A stretch of 64,000 nt of DNA from Mayamaea pseudoterrestris (taxonomy: Eukaryota; Bacillariophyta; Bacillariophyceae; Sellaphorales; Sellaphoraceae). The notes beneath the pieces were generated by a model. It was not told the origin of the DNA, did not search any database, and saw nothing but the letters and a program-made list of their open reading frames with translations. The DNA is taken from NCBI GenBank assembly GCA_027923505.1, contig BROI01000012.1:1-64000 (forward strand), read 5' to 3'. Below, one piece after another: positions 33,801 through 47,225 of this stretch. Positions within the stretch are counted from its first letter, which is position 1, and the number at the start of each line of letters is the position of its first letter. The position numbers were made by a program, and so were the translations under genes.

Positions 33801-35157
33801 GGCTCATGGCTATGGCTATTGAGTGTGTTTGTATTTGAACAGCTCAACCATTGCTGAACCCAACCCCGGTCATTTTACTGGAGGGTGTGAAGGTATACCA
33901 TTGAATGGATTGCACATCCTGCATCTTTAAACCGTGCCTAGCAACCGCAGAGACTCATATTGAAGCAGGCTGGCTCATGGCTATGGCTATTGAGTGTGTT
34001 TGTATTTGAATAGCTGAAACCATTGCTGAACCCAACCCCAGTCATTTTACTGGAGGGTTTGAAGGTATACCATTGAATGGATTGCACATCCTGCATCCTT
34101 TATGCATGCCTAGCAACCGCAGAGACTCATATTGAAGCAGGCTGGCTCATGGCTATGGCTATTGAGTGTGTTTGTATTTGAATAGCTGAAACCATTGCTG
34201 AACCCAACCCCGGTCATTTTACTGGAGGGTTTGAAGGTATACCATTGAATGGATTGCACATCCTGCATCCTTTATGCATGCCTAGCAACCGCAGAGACTC
34301 ATATTGAAGCAGGCTGGCTCATGGCTATGGCTATTGAGTGTGTTTGTATTTGAACAGCTGATACCATTGCTGAACCAAACCCCGGTCATTTTACTGGAGG
34401 GTTTGAAGGTATACAATTGAATGGATTGCACATCCTGCATCCTTTATGCATGCCTAGCCACCGCAGAGACGCATATTGAAGCAGGCTGGCTCATGGCTAT
34501 GGCTATTGAGTGTGTTTGTGTTTGAATAGCTGAAACCATTGCTGAACCCAACCCCGGTCATTTTACTGCAGGGTTTGAAGGTATACCATTGAATGGATTG
34601 CACATCCTGCATCCTTTATGCATGCCTAGCAACCGCAGAGACTCATATTGAAGCAGGCTGGCTCATGGCTATGGCTATTGAGTGTGTTTGTATTTGAATA
34701 GCTGAAACCATTGCTGAACCCAACCCCGGTCATTTTACTGGAGGGTTTGAAGGTATACCATTGAATGGATTGCACATCCTGCATCCTTTATGCATGCCTA
34801 GCAACCGCAGAGACTCATATTGAAGCAGGCTGGCTCATGGCTGTGGCTATTGAGTGTGTTTGTATTTGAATAGAACGACCACAGCTGCGCCAACCCCACC
34901 CCGGTCATTTTACTGGAGGGTTTGAAGGTATACCATTGAATGGATTGCACATCCTGCATCCTTTATGCATGCCTAGCAACCGCAGAGACTCATATTGAAG
35001 CAGGCTGGCTCATGGCTATGGCTATTGAGTGTGTTTGTATTTGAATAGCTGAAACCATTGCTGAACCCAACCCCGGTCATTTTACTGGAGGGTTTGAAGG
35101 TATACCATTGAATGGATTGCACATCCTGCATCCTTTATGCATGCCTAGCAACCGCAG
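30848..35157 (+). repeat. 2155-bp higher-order duplication in satellite B
   Basis: Private markers recur with a constant 2155-bp offset: gtatacaattgaatgg at about 30879 and 33034, and agaacgaccacagctgcgcc at 32718 and 34873. The second copy begins at a truncated unit near 33003 (accgcagaaccccgg). Only a few base differences were seen (for example ttaaatag versus ttgaatag). This is a duplication of a block of about 12-13 units. Confidence 0.85.
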
Positions 35158-35900
35158 AGACTCATATTGAAGCAGGCTGGCTCATGGCTATGGCTTTTGA
35201 GTGTGTTTGTATTGGAGTAGCTGAAACATTGCCAAACCCAACCCCAGTCATTTTCCTGGAGGGTCTGTAGGTATACCATGGAATGGATTGCACATCCTGC
35301 ATCCTTTATGCATGCCTAGCAACCGCAGAGACTCATATTGAAGCAGGCTGGCTCATGGCTATGGCTATTGAGTGTGTTTGTATTTGAATAGCTGAAACCA
35401 TTGCTGAACCCAACCCCGGTCATTTTACTGGAGGGTTTGAAGGTATACCATTGAATGGATTGCACATCCTGCATCCTTTATGCATGCCTAGCAACCGCAG
35501 AGACTCATATTGAAGCAGGCTGGCTCATGGCTATGGCTATTGAGTGTGTTTGTATTTGAATAGCTGAACCCATAGATAAACCCAACCCCGGCCATTTTCC
35601 AGGGGGGTTTGAAGGTATACCATTGAATGGATTGCACATCGCATGCATCCATGCCTAGCAACCGCAGAGGACTCATTTTGAAGCTGGCTGGCTCATGGCT
35701 ATGGCTATTGAGTGTGTTTGTATTTGAGTAGCTGAAACCATTGCTGAACCCAACCCCGGTCATTTTCCTGGAGGGTTTGAAGGTATACCATTGAATGGAT
35801 TGCACATCCTGCATCCTTTATGCATGCCTAGCAACCGCAGAGACTCATATTGAAGCAGGCTGGCTCATGGCTATGGCTATTGAGTGTGTTTGTATTTGAA

Positions 35901-38900
35901 TAGCTGAAACCATTGCTGAACCCAACCCCGGTCATTTTACTGGAGGGTGTGAAGGTATACCATTGAATGGATTGCACATCCTGCATCCTTTATGCATGCC
36001 TAGCAACCGCAGAGACTCATATTGAAGCAGGCTGGCTCATGGCTATGGCTATTGAGTGTGTTTGTATTTGAATAGCTGAAACCATTGCTGAACCCAACCC
36101 CGGTCATTTTACTGGAGGGTTTGAAGGTATACCATGGAATGGATTGCACATCCTGCATCCTTTATGCATGCCTAGCAACCGCAGAGACTCATATTGAAGC
36201 AGGCTGGCTCATGGCTATGGCTATTGAGTGTGTTTGTATTTGAATAGCTGAAACCATTGCTGAACCCAACCCCGGTCATTTTACTGGAGGGTTTGAAGGT
36301 ATATCATTGAATGGATTGCACATCCTGCATCCTTTATGCATGCCTAGCAACCGCAGAGACTCATATTGAAGCAGGCTGGCTCATGGCTATGGCTTTGTTG
36401 TTGTTTGTATTGAGTGTCTGAAACCATTGCTAAACCCAACCCCGGTCATTTTACTGGAGGGTTTGAAGGTATACCATTGAATGGATTGCACATCCTGCAT
36501 CCTTTATGCATGCCTAGCAACCGCAGAGACTCATATTGAAGCAGGCTGGCTCATGGCTATGGCTATTGAGTGTGTTTGTATTTGAATAGCTGAAACCATT
36601 GCTGAACCCAACCCCGGTCATTTTACTGGAGGGTTTGAAGGTATACCATTGAATGGATTGCACATCCTGCATCCTTTATGCATGCCTAGCAACCGCAGAG
36701 ACTCATATTGAAGCAGGCTGGCTCATGGCTATGGCTATTGAGTGTGTTTGTATTTGAATAGCTGAAACCATTGCTGAACCCAACCCCGGTCATTTTACTG
36801 GAGGGTTTGAAGGTATACCATTGAATGGATTGCAAATCCTGCATCCTTTATGCATGCCTAGCAACCGCAGAGACTCATATTGAAGCAGGCTGGCTCATGG
36901 CTATGGCTTTTGAGTGTGTTTAGATTGGAGTAGCTGGACCCATGCCAAACCCAACCCCGGTCATTTTCCTGGAGGGTGTGAAGGTATACCATTGAATGGA
37001 TTGCACATCCTGCATCCTTTATGCATGCCTAGCAACCGCAGAGACTCATATTGAAGCAGGCTGGCTCATGGCTATGGCTATTGAGTGTGTTTGTATTTGA
37101 ATAGCTGAAACCATTGCTGAACCCAACCCCGGTCATTTTACTGGAGGGTTTGAAGGTATACCATTGAATGGATTGCACATCCTGCATCCTTTATGCATGC
37201 CTAGCAACCGCAGAGACTCATATTGAAGCAGGCTGGCTCATGGCTATGGCTATTGAGTGTGTTTGTATTTGAATAGCTGAAACCATTGCTGAACCCAACC
37301 CCGGTCATTTTACTGGAGGGTTTGAAGGTATACCATTGAATGGATTGCACATCCTGCATCCTTTATGCATGCCTAGCAACCGCAGAGACTCATATTGAAG
37401 CAGGCTGGCTCATGGCTATGGCTATTGAGTGTGTTTGTATTTGAATAGCTGCAACCATTGCTGAACCCAACCCCGGTCATTTTACTGGAGGGTTTGAAGG
37501 TATACCATTGAATGGATTGCACATCCTGCATCCTTTATGCATGCCTAGCACCCGCAGAGACTCATATTAAAGCTGGCTGGCTCATGGCTATGGCTATTGA
37601 GTGTGTTTAGATTTGAGTAGCTTGACCCATGCCGAACCCAACCCCGGTCATTTTATTGGAGGGTTTGAAGGTATACCATTGAATGGATTGCACATCCTGC
37701 ATCCTTTATGCATGCCTAGCAACCGCAGAGACTCATATTGAAGCAGGCTGGCTCATGGCTATGGCTATTGAGTGTGTTTGTATTTGAGTAGCTGGACCCA
37801 TGCCAAACCCAACCCCGGTCATTTTACTGGAGGGTTTGAAGGTATACCATTGAATGGATTGCACATCCTGCATCCTTTATGCATGCCTAGCAACCGCAGA
37901 GACTCATATTGAAGCTGGCTGGCACATGGCTATGGCTATTGAGTGTGTTTGTATTTGAAATAGCTGAAACCATTGCTGAACCCAACCCCGGTCATTTTAC
38001 TGGAGGGTGTGAAGGTATACCATTGAATGGATTGCACATCCTGCATCCTTTATGCATGCCTAGCAACCGCAGAGACTCATATTGAAGCAGGCTGGCTCAT
38101 GGCTATGGCTATTGAGTGTGTTTGTATTTGAATAGCTGAAACCATTGCTGAACCCAACCCCGGTCATTTTACTGGAGGGTTTGAAGGTATACCATGGAAT
38201 GGATTGCACATCCTGCATCCTTTATGCATGCCTAGCAACCGCAGAGACTCATATTGAAGCAGGCTGGCTCATGGCTATGGCTATTGAGTGTGTTTGTATT
38301 TGAATAGCTGAAACCATTGCTGAACCCAACCCCGGTCATTTTACTGGAGGGTTTGAAGGTATATCATTGAATGGATTGCACATCCTGCATCCTTTATGCA
38401 TGCCTAGCAACCGCAGAGACTCATATTGAAGCAGGCTGGCTCATGGCTATGGCTTTGTTGTTGTTTGTATTGAGTGTCTGAAACCATTGCTAAACCCAAC
38501 CCCGGTCATTTTACTGGAGGGTTTGAAGGTATACCATTGAATGGATTGCACATCCTGCATCCTTTATGCATGCCTAGCAACCGCAGAGACTCATATTGAA
38601 GCAGGCTGGCTCATGGCTATGGCTATTGAGTGTGTTTGTATTTGAATAGCTGAAACCATTGCTGAACCCAACCCCGGTCATTTTACTGGAGGGTTTGAAG
38701 GTATACCATTGAATGGATTGCACATCCTGCATCCTTTATGCATGCCTAGCAACCGCAGAGACTCATATTGAAGCAGGCTGGCTCATGGCTATGGCTATTG
38801 AGTGTGTTTGTATTTGAATAGCTGAAACCATTGCTGAACCCAACCCCGGTCATTTTACTGGAGGGTTTGAAGGTATACCATTGAATGGATTGCAAATCCT

Positions 38901-40020
38901 GCATCCTTTATGCATGCCTAGCAACCGCAGAGACTCATATTGAAGCAGGCTGGCTCATGGCTATGGCTTTTGAGTGTGTTTAGATTGGAGTAGCTGGACC
39001 CATGCCAAACCCAACCCCGGTCATTTTCCTGGAGGGTGTGAAGGTATACCATTGAATGGATTGCACATCCTGCATCCTTTATGCATGCCTAGCAACCGCA
39101 GAGACTCATATTGAAGCAGGCTGGCTCATGGCTATGGCTATTGAGTGTGTTTGTATTTGAATAGCTGAAACCATTGCTGAACCCAACCCCGGTCATTTTA
39201 CTGGAGGGTTTGAAGGTATACCATTGAATGGATTGCACATCCTGCATCCTTTATGCATGCCTAGCAACCGCAGAGACTCATATTGAAGCAGGCTGGCTCA
39301 TGGCTATGGCTATTGAGTGTGTTTGTATTTGAATAGCTGAAACCATTGCTGAACCCAACCCCGGTCATTTTACTGGAGGGTTTGAAGGTATACCATTGAA
39401 TGGATTGCACATCCTGCATCCTTTATGCATGCCTAGCAACCGCAGAGACTCATATTGAAGCAGGCTGGCTCATGGCTATGGCTATTGAGTGTGTTTGTAT
39501 TTGAATAGCTGCAACCATTGCTGAACCCAACCCCGGTCATTTTACTGGAGGGTTTGAAGGTATACCATTGAATGGATTGCACATCCTGCATCCTTTATGC
39601 ATGCCTAGCACCCGCAGAGACTCATATTAAAGCTGGCTGGCTCATGGCTATGGCTATTGAGTGTGTTTAGATTTGAGTAGCTTGACCCATGCCGAACCCA
39701 ACCCCGGTCATTTTATTGGAGGGTTTGAAGGTATACCATTGAATGGATTGCACATCCTGCATCCTTTATGCATGCCTAGCAACCGCAGAGACTCATATTG
39801 AAGCAGGCTGGCTCATGGCTATGGCTATTGAGTGTGTTTGTATTTGAGTAGCTGGACCCATGCCAAACCCAACCCCGGTCATTTTACTGGAGGGTTTGAA
39901 GGTATACCATTGAATGGATTGCACATCCTGCATCCTTTATGCATGCCTAGCAACCGCAGAGACTCATATTGAAGCTGGCTGGCACATGGCTATGGCTATT
40001 GAGTGTGTTTGTATTTGAAT
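35901..40020 (+). repeat. 2060-bp higher-order duplication in satellite B
   Basis: Markers recur 2060 bp apart: ggctttgttgttgtttgtat at 36391 and 38451, and cttgacccatgccgaaccca at 37621 and 39681. The copies are about 35901-37960 and 37961-40020 and look nearly identical, a separate event from the 2155-bp block. Confidence 0.85.
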
Positions 40021-40374
40021 AACTGAAACCATTGCTGAACCCAACCCCGGTCATTTTACTGGAGGGTTTGAAGGTATACCATTGAATGGATTGCACATCC
40101 TGCATCCTTTATGCATGCCTAGCAACCGCAGAGACTCATATTGAAGCAGGCTGGCTCATGGCTATGGCTATTGAGTGTGTTTGTATTTGAATAGCTGAAA
40201 CCATTGCTGAACCCAACCCCGGTCATTTTACTGGAGGGTGTGAAGGTATACCATTGAATGGATTGCACATCCTGCATCCTTTATGCATGCCTAGCAACCG
40301 CAGAGACTCATATTGAAGCAGGCTGGCTCATGGCTATGGCTATTGAGTGTGTTTGTATTTGAATAGCTGAAACC

Positions 40375-41856
40375 ATTGCTGAACCCAACCCCGGTCATTT
40401 TACTGGAGGGTTTGAAGGTATACCATTGAATGGATTGCACATCCTGCATCCTTTATGCATGCCTAGCAACCGCAGAGACTCATATTGAAGCAGGCTGGCT
40501 CATGGCTATGGCTATTGAGTGTGTTTGTATTTGAATAGCTGAAACCATTGCTGAACCCAACCCCGGTCATTTTACTGGAGGGTGTGAAGGTATACCATTG
40601 AATGGATTGCACATCCTGCATCCTTTATGCATGCCTAGCAACCGCAGAGACTCATATTGAAGCAGGCTGGCTCATGGCTATGGCTATTGAGTGTGTTTGT
40701 ATTTGAATAGCTGAAACCATTGCTGAACCCAACCCCGGTCATTTTACTGGAGGGTTTGAAGGTATACCATTGAATGGATTGCACATCCTGCATCCTTTAT
40801 GCATGCCTAGCAACCGCAGAGACTCATATTGAAGCAGGCTGGCTCATGGCTATGGCTATTGAGTGTGTTTGTATTTGAAACGCTGAAACCATTGCTGAAC
40901 CCAACCCCGGTCATTTTACTGGAGGGTGTGAAGGTATACCATGGAATGGTTTGCACATCCTGCATCCTTAATGCATGCCTAGCAACCGCAGAGACTCATA
41001 TTGAAGCAGGCTGGCTCATGGCTATGGCTATTGAGTGTGTTTGTATTTGAATAGCTGCAACCATTGCTGAACCCAACCCCGGTCATTTTACTGGAGGGTG
41101 TGAAGGTATACAACCATTGCTGAACCCAACCCCGGTCATTTTACTGGAGGGTTTGAAGGTATACCATTGAATGGATTGCACATCCTGCATCCTTTATGCA
41201 TGCCTAGCAACCGCAGAGACTCATATTGAAGCAGGCTGGCTCATGGCTATGGCTATTGAGTGTGTTTGTATTTGAATAGCTGAAACCATTGCTGAACCCA
41301 ACCCCGGTCATTTTACTGGAGGGTGTGAAGGTATACCATTGAATGGATTGCACATCCTGCATCCTTTATGCATGCCTAGCAACCGCAGAGACTCATATTG
41401 AAGCAGGCTGGCTCATGGCTATGGCTATTGAGTGTGTTTGTATTTGAATAGCTGAAACCATTGCTGAACCCAACCCCGGTCATTTTACTGGAGGGTTTGA
41501 AGGTATACCATTGAATGGATTGCACATCCTGCATCCTTTATGCATGCCTAGCAACCGCAGAGACTCATATTGAAGCAGGCTGGCTCATGGCTATGGCTAT
41601 TGAGTGTGTTTGTATTTGAAACGCTGAAACCATTGCTGAACCCAACCCCGGTCATTTTACTGGAGGGTGTGAAGGTATACCATGGAATGGTTTGCACATC
41701 CTGCATCCTTAATGCATGCCTAGCAACCGCAGAGACTCATATTGAAGCAGGCTGGCTCATGGCTATGGCTATTGAGTGTGTTTGTATTTGAATAGCTGCA
41801 ACCATTGCTGAACCCAACCCCGGTCATTTTACTGGAGGGTGTGAAGGTATACATGA
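40375..41856 (+). repeat. 741-bp higher-order duplication in satellite B
   Basis: The block with gtatttgaaacgctgaaacc recurs 741 bp downstream (about 40871 and 41612), and a 73-residue frame is repeated unchanged at 40829-41050 and 41570-41791. The join near 41111 is a truncated unit (gaaggtatacaaccattgct), showing an out-of-register exchange. Confidence 0.8.
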
Positions 41857-44800
41857 ATTACATCCTTCATCCTTAGTGCATGCCTAGCAACCGCAGAGAC
41901 TCATATTAAAGCAGGCTGGCTCATGGCTATGGCTATTGAGTGTGTTTGTATTTGAATAGCTGAAACCATTGCTGAACCCAACCCCGGTCATTTTACTGGA
42001 GGGTGTGAAGGTATACCATTTAATGGATTGCACATCCTGCATCCTTTATGCATGCCTAGCAACCGCAGAGACTCATATTGAAGCAGGCTGGCTCATGGCT
42101 ATGGCTATTGAGTGTGTTTGTATTTGAATAGCTGAAACCATTGCTGAACCCAACCCCGGTCATTTTACTGGAGGGTGTGAAGGTATACCATTGAATGGAT
42201 TGCACATCCTGCATCCTTTATGCATGCCTAGCAACCGCAGAGACTCATATTGAAGCAGGCTGGCTCATGGCTATGGCTATTGAGTGTGTTTGTATTTGAA
42301 TAACTGAAACCATTGCTGAACCCAACCCCGGTCATTTTACTGGAGGGTTTGAAGGTATACCATTGAATGGATTGCAAATCTTGCATCCTTTATGCATGCC
42401 TAGCAACCGCAGAGACTCATATTGAAGCAGGCTGGCTCATGGCTATGGCTTTTGAGTGTGTTTAGATTGGAGTAGCTGGACCCATGCCAAACCCAACCCC
42501 GGTCATTTTCCTGGAGGGTGTGAAGGTATACCATTGAATGGATTGCACATCCTGCATCTTTAATTTACTTTTAGCAACCGCGGAGACTCATATTGAAGCA
42601 GGCTGGCTCATGGCTATGGCTATTGAGTGTGTTTGTATTTGAATAGCTGAAACCATTGCTGAACCCAACCCCGGTCATTTTACTGAAGGGGTTGAAGGTA
42701 TACCATTGAATGGATTGCACATCCTGCATCCTTTATGCATGCCTAGTAACCGCAGAGACTCATATTGAAGCAGGCTGGCTCATGGCAATGGCTATTGAGT
42801 GTGTTTATATTTGAATAACTGATACCAAAGCTGAACCCAACCCCAGTCATTTTACTGGAGGGTTTGAAGGTATACCATTGAATGGATTGCACATCCTGCA
42901 TCTTTAATTCACTTCTAGCAACCGCAGAGGCTCATATTGATGCAGGCTGGCTCATGGCTATGGCTATTGAGTGTGTTTGTATTTGAATAGCTGAAACCAT
43001 TGCTGAACCCAACCCCGGTCATTTTACTGGAGGGTTTGAAGGTATACCATTGAATGGATTGCACATCCTGCATCCTTTATGCATGCCTAGCAACCGCAGA
43101 GACTCATATTGAAGCAGGCTGGCTCATGGCTATGGCTATTGAGTGTGTTTGTATTTGAATAGCTGCAACCATTGCTGAACCCAACCCCGGTCATTTTACT
43201 GGAGGGTGTGAAGGTATACCTTTGAATGGATTGCACATCCTGCATCCTTTATGCATGCCAAGCACCCGCAGAGACTCATATTGAAGCAGGCTGGCTCATG
43301 GCTATGGCTATAAAATGTGTTTGTATTTGAACAGCTGATACCATTGCTGAACCCAACCCCGGTCATTTTACTGGAGGGTTTGAAGGTATACCAATGAATG
43401 GATTACACATCCTGCATCTTTAACCATGCCTAGCAACCGCAGAGACTCATATTGAAGCAGGCTGGCTCATGGCTATGGCTATTGAGTGTGTTTGTATTTG
43501 AGTAGCTTGACCCATGCCAAACCCAACCCCGGTCATTTTACTGAAGGGTGTGAAGGTATAAAATTGAATGGATTGCACATCCTACATCTATAGTTCATGC
43601 CTAGCAATCGCAGAGACTCATACTGAAGCTGGCTGGCTCATGGCTATGGCTATTGAGTGTGTTTGTATTTGAATAGCTGAATCCATTGCTGAACCCAACC
43701 CCGGTCATTTTACTGGACGGTGTGAAGGTATACCATTGAATGGATTGCACATCCTGCATCCTTTATGCATGCCTAGCAACCGCAGAGACTCATATTGAAG
43801 CAGGCTTGCTCATGGCTATGGCTATTGAGTGTGTTTGTATTTGAACAGCTCAACCATTGCTGAACCCAACCCCGGTCATTTTACTGGAGGGTGTGAAGGT
43901 ATACCATGGAATGGATTGCACATCCTGCATCCTTTATGCATGCCTAGCAACCGCAGCGACTCATATTGAAGCAGGCTGCCTCATGGCTAGGGCTATTGAG
44001 TGTGTTTGTATTTGAACAGCTCAACCATTGCTGAACCCAACCCCAGTCATTTTACTGGAGGGTGTGAAGGTATACCATTGAATGGATTGCACATCCTGCA
44101 TCCTTTATGCATGCCTAGCAACCGCAGAGACTCATATTGAAGCAGGCTGGCTCATGGCTATGGCTATTGAGTGTGTTTGTATTTGAATAGCTGAAACCAT
44201 TGCTGAACCCAACCCCGGTCATTTTACTGAAGGGTGTGAAGGTATACCATGAAATGGATTGCACATCCTGCATCCTTTATGCATGTCTAGCAACCGCAGA
44301 GACTCATATTGAAGCAGGCTGGCTCATGGCTATGGCTATTGAGTGTGTTTGTACTTAAGCAGCTAAAACCATTGCTGAACCCAACCCCGGTCATTTTACT
44401 GGAGGGTGTGAAGGTATACCATTGAATGCATTGCACATCCTGCATCTTTTAACTATGCCTAGCAACCGCAGAGACTCATATTGAAGCTGGCTGGCTCATG
44501 GCTGGCTATTGAATGTGTTTGTATTTGAACAGCTGATACCATTGCTGAACCCAATCCTGGTCATTTTACTGGAGGGTTTGAAGGTATACTTTTGAATGGA
44601 TTGCACATCCTGCATCTATAGTTCATGCCTAGCAACCGCAGAGACTCATATTGAAGCAGGCTGGCTCATGGCTATGGCTATTGTGTGTGTTTGTATTTGA
44701 ACAGCTGATACCATTGCTGAACCCAACCCCGGTCATTTTACTGGAGGGTTTGAAGGTATACCATTGAATGGATTGCACATCCTGCATCCTTAATGCATGC

Positions 44801-45735
44801 CTAGCAACCGCAGAGACTCATATTGAAGCAGGCTGGCTCATGGCTAAGGCTATTGAGTGTGTTTGTATTTGAACAGCTCAACCAGTGCTGAACCCAACCC
44901 CGGTCATTTTACTGGAGGGTGTGAAGGTATACCATTGAATGGATTGCACACCCTGCATCCTTTATGCATGCCTAGAAACCGCAGAGACTCATATTGAAGC
45001 AGGCTTGCTCATGGCTATGGCTATTGAGTGTGTTTGTATTTGAACAGCTCAACCATTGCTGAACCCAACCCCAAACATTTTACTGGAGGGTGTGAAGGTA
45101 TACCATTTAATGGATTGCACATCCTGCATCCTTTATGCATGCCTAGCACTCGCAGAGACTCATATTGAAGCAGGCTGGCTCATGACTATGGCTATTGAGT
45201 GTGTTGGTATTTGAATAACTGTAACCATTGCTGAACCCAACCCCGGTCATTTTACTGGAGGGTGTGAAGGTATACCATTGAATGGATTGCACATCCTGCA
45301 TCCTTTATGCATGCCTAGCAACCGCAGAGGCTCATATTGAAGCAGGCTGGCTCATGGCTATGGCTATTGAGTGTGTTTGTATTTGAATAGCATGACCCAT
45401 GCCAAACCCAACCCTGGTCATTTTACTGGAGGGTTTGAAGGTATACCATTGAATGGATTGCACATCCTGCATCCTTTATGCATGCCTAGCAACCGCAGAG
45501 ACTCATATTGAAGCTGGCTGGCCCATGGCTAACCCAACCCTGGTCATTTTACTGGAGGGTTTGAAGGTATACCATTGAATGGATTGCACATCCTGCATCC
45601 TTTATGCATGCCTAGCAACCGCAGAGACTCATATTGAAGCTGGCTGGCCCATGGCTATGGCTATTGAGTGTGTTTGATTGACTGTACACTGTTCTCCCTG
45701 CCAGCCACCACCTAACTCAAACTAACCCTGGTGTT

Positions 45736-46408
45736 TAGTGTAGAAGGAACAGTTAGTTACTTGACTGTGGACTCACAATTTGCATCCAGGCTCAGGTAGA
45801 AAGATGATAGTGGCTACCGGTAGTACTTTTTGGCCGACGGCGCTAGTACCATACATCGTAGGCACACTATCCAATCCTTTGACTCCCGGTCCATAATAAT
45901 AACTTTGCAATACTCGTACCGGTACTTCTTTGTGAAATGCTCTGCGTCAGCCTTGAAGTTGGCGTGGCAATGGCTTTGACTATTGCCCTTGCGAGGCAGC
46001 TGAAAAGACCGACCATTGATAGGCACGCTTATGACTTCTTGGAGTACATTATTCGCCTCTCAATGGTCGGAATATCATATGATTGGCTTTAATAAAGTGT
46101 CACTTTTATCATCATGACTCATTTCGTTACCAACGAGAAGCGCAAGGAGCCAACGAGATCAATCGGTTCGACGGCGGCGTTGGAATGCACCTCTCCATGC
46201 TCCGGCAGCGTGAAGCAAGTCGTTCACCTCGTATAAATGCACTTATACTTGCCGGCACGATTTACGTTCCTTGACGCACTCGTCGTGTAGGTTGCAGCGA
46301 GCGTGCTTCCAAATCCAAACGCTGCCTCTGCCGCCATCACTTGCATACGCACCTTGACACTCGCAACGTCTCAATCCCCTCTGCTACTACAATCACAATC
46401 AGCGAGAC
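45736..46408. other. Island left flank, no supportable gene
   Basis: Unique sequence between satellite B and the acidic hypothetical gene. A 70-residue minus frame (45814-46026) and a 63-residue plus frame (46083-46274) match nothing known. The right part should hold the promoter of the gene at 46409. Confidence 0.4.
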
Positions 46409-47225
46409 ATGATCACTCTCCTAGATCCTCCGGAGAACGACGACGTCCTTTACAACGTACTATACGCACCTCCTCCTCCGAATCCGCTTCATACCATGGT
46501 AGCTGCATCCGCCGAACACGCTTCGCCGATCGATCCGTCATCCGAGGTCTTGCAAAGCACGCGACTGCCGAGCAGCAGCAATCTTCATCTTCACCACTTT
46601 CAGTCCGAGGAGGTGAGTCTCACGGACGATGAAACGACTGCGACGGACGACGAGGACTTTGACATGCAGTTCAGCAGCCACCACTACGACGACGATGCCG
46701 CTACCATTGATAGTCTCCGCAAGGAATTGGCAGCGATTGAGGATTCCTGGGGCAAGTATGGTTTGGAACACTTGGTTCACTTGCAGCAGCATGAGCAGAT
46801 GCCAGACGACTATCGCGTGGACGGAATTCCAACGTTTACCATGCCGGTCAATATGGACATGTCGTGGGATGAGTCGGACTTTTTGGAGGAAATGGCGGAT
46901 GACGCAAAGTTGCTGGATGCAGTGGCTGGCAAGGTTTTACACGATCATCATCATCATACTGTTAGTGACAGCGACGGCTTCACTGGACACTGCAAGGATA
47001 TTGTGGAAGACGAGGTGGGTAAGCTTGCTGTGTTCTTTTGGGCATTGTGAGGGCGAACGGAAAGATAGTCGAATGTGAACATCAATGTTCTAACGTATGC
47101 TTTTGCTTCATTTTCAATGAATCACAGATAATGATGGTGACGGAGTAGAGTTCTACATGCAATATTTGGAACGAATTGAACCGAGCCTCATCAAACACAA
47201 ACTCATGTCGATTAAATTTGTTTGA
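46409..47225 (+). CDS. Hypothetical acidic protein
   Basis: I do not recognise this gene. The preferred model joins 46409-47018 and 47128-47225 across a 109-bp intron (donor gtaagc, acceptor atcacag) to give 235 residues; unspliced the frame stops at 47050 (213 residues), and a weaker donor at 47015 would give a 208-residue protein. The protein is strongly acidic, with DDETTATDDEDFDM and HHYDDDAATIDSLRKELAAIEDSWGKYGLEHL, a His run (HDHHHH), and after splicing DNDGDGVEFYMQYLERIEP. There is no membrane segment or signal peptide. It sits with petC in a 3.8-kb unique island between satellite arrays. Codon use looks like that of the neighbouring genes. Confidence 0.55.

Larger units (their letters stand above)
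24040..45735 (+). repeat. Satellite B array (172-bp core unit, about 125 copies)
   Basis: A 21.7-kb head-to-tail array. The core unit contains ggtataccattgaatggatt, gcacatcctgcatcctttat, gcatgcctagcaaccgcaga, gactcatattgaagcaggct, ggctcatggctatggctatt, gagtgtgtttgtatttgaat, agctgaaaccattgctgaac and ccaaccccggtcattttact. Successive units at 27562, 27734 and 27906 give exactly 172 bp. Central copies (about 27.4-28.2 kb) are nearly identical, while edge copies diverge and keep extra sequence (cctgccagccaccacc). Long higher-order duplications are nested inside. 172 leaves remainder one on division by three, and no long frame persists, so it is not coding. It shares no evident sequence with families A or C. 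Confidence 0.97.

Noticed and set aside
24040-45735. Regularly spaced repeats resembling a CRISPR array or repeat-protein gene
   Set aside because: Units are 172 bp, contiguous and without unique spacers, in a eukaryotic nuclear context, and no frame stays open across units.
47015-47148. Alternative donor at 47015 (gtgggt) for the acidic gene, ending the protein after VEDEIMMVTE
   Set aside because: The donor at 47019 (gtaagc) is closer to the other donors in the window and gives a longer, more protein-like second exon. Not fully excluded.
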